A DNA stretch of 7,577 nucleotides from Verrucomicrobiales bacterium (GTDB lineage: Bacteria > Verrucomicrobiota > Verrucomicrobiia > Limisphaerales > UBA1096), in contig JAPPPH010000172.1 of the NCBI GenBank assembly GCA_028817635.1, positions 1 to 7,577 of the forward strand, in the 5' to 3' direction. Positions 7,452 to 7,577 of the stretch are shown here, one piece after another. A program made the position numbers and the translations under genes. The notes under the pieces were generated by a model, which made no database searches, was not told where the DNA came from, and saw nothing but the letters and a program-made list of their open reading frames with translations. How positions within the stretch are numbered: position 1 is the stretch's first letter; each line of letters opens with the position of its first letter.

Positions 7452-7577
7452 CAGAACATTTAATCTCTTTTTGATTTTGCTGGCATCTGCTGCGGTGGTG
7501 AGAGCCGGGCAAAATGCGGCGCCGTCTTCTCATTTTGTTTTTGATGACAACTTTGAGGGGGATATTTTGATCAACGA
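7438..7577 (+). CDS. Exported protein, N-terminal fragment (runs off right edge)
   Basis: An ATG at 7438 opens a frame that stays open to the end of the window, 46 codons. The product starts with a basic n-region (MKRANR), a hydrophobic core (FNLFLILLASAAVV) and a likely cleavage site at VRA-GQ near residues 22-25, that is, a Sec signal peptide. The mature start includes SHFVFDDNFEGDILI. The family is not recognisable from so little sequence. The gene overlaps the end of the dioxygenase gene by 14 bases in another frame, which points to the same operon. A GGGAG at 7420-7424 is a possible ribosome site, 13 bases before the ATG. Confidence 0.7.
   Translation, partial: MKRANRTFNLFLILLASAAVVRAGQNAAPSSHFVFDDNFEGDILIN

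Overview
The window looks like a piece of a free-living, GC-rich bacterium of the Planctomycetota/Verrucomicrobiota group. The clues are a Tat-exported DUF1501 protein paired with a secreted protein of the kind planctomycetes pair with it, a secreted arylsulfatase, a DUF1287 protein and a PhyH-type dioxygenase. The phylum is inferred from this gene repertoire and not from a phylogenetic marker. A degradative, probably aquatic lifestyle is likewise inference.

Layout. Positions 1-1672 (minus strand) hold a two-gene unit: a DUF1501 protein (338-1672) followed 10 bases later by the N-terminal part of a secreted protein (327 down to the left edge). A divergent intergenic stretch (1673-1863) leads into a complete class II tRNA-Leu with anticodon CAG (1864-1950, plus strand). 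From 1951 to 2114 lies an unusual leader carrying a second, incomplete tRNA-Leu-like 5' segment. It is followed by a full-length monomeric NADP-dependent isocitrate dehydrogenase (2115-4337), whose ligand-binding residues are all recognisable. After an 83-base gap come four tightly packed plus-strand genes: a secreted sulfatase (4421-5956), a DUF1287 protein (5974-6672), a PhyH dioxygenase starting with TTG inside the previous stop (6669-7451), and the start of another exported protein (7438 to the right edge). Spacings of 17, -4 and -14 bases suggest one operon.

The most striking signal is not a gene. The perfect 10-bp palindrome CTTGGCCAAG occurs seven times in 7.6 kb, where chance predicts well under one. 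Three copies extend to CGCTTGGCCAAGCG. Copies lie in both intergenic regions and coding regions, in two reading frames, and one lies in a signal peptide. This looks like a highly iterated dispersed palindrome, comparable in style to HIP1 of cyanobacteria but with a different sequence.

Secondary points of interest are the tRNA-like icd leader with two competing start sites, a sharp switch in G/C skew inside icd, and a sulfatase active-site motif with Ser in place of the usual Pro/Ala. No phage, insertion sequence, CRISPR array or rRNA is visible.
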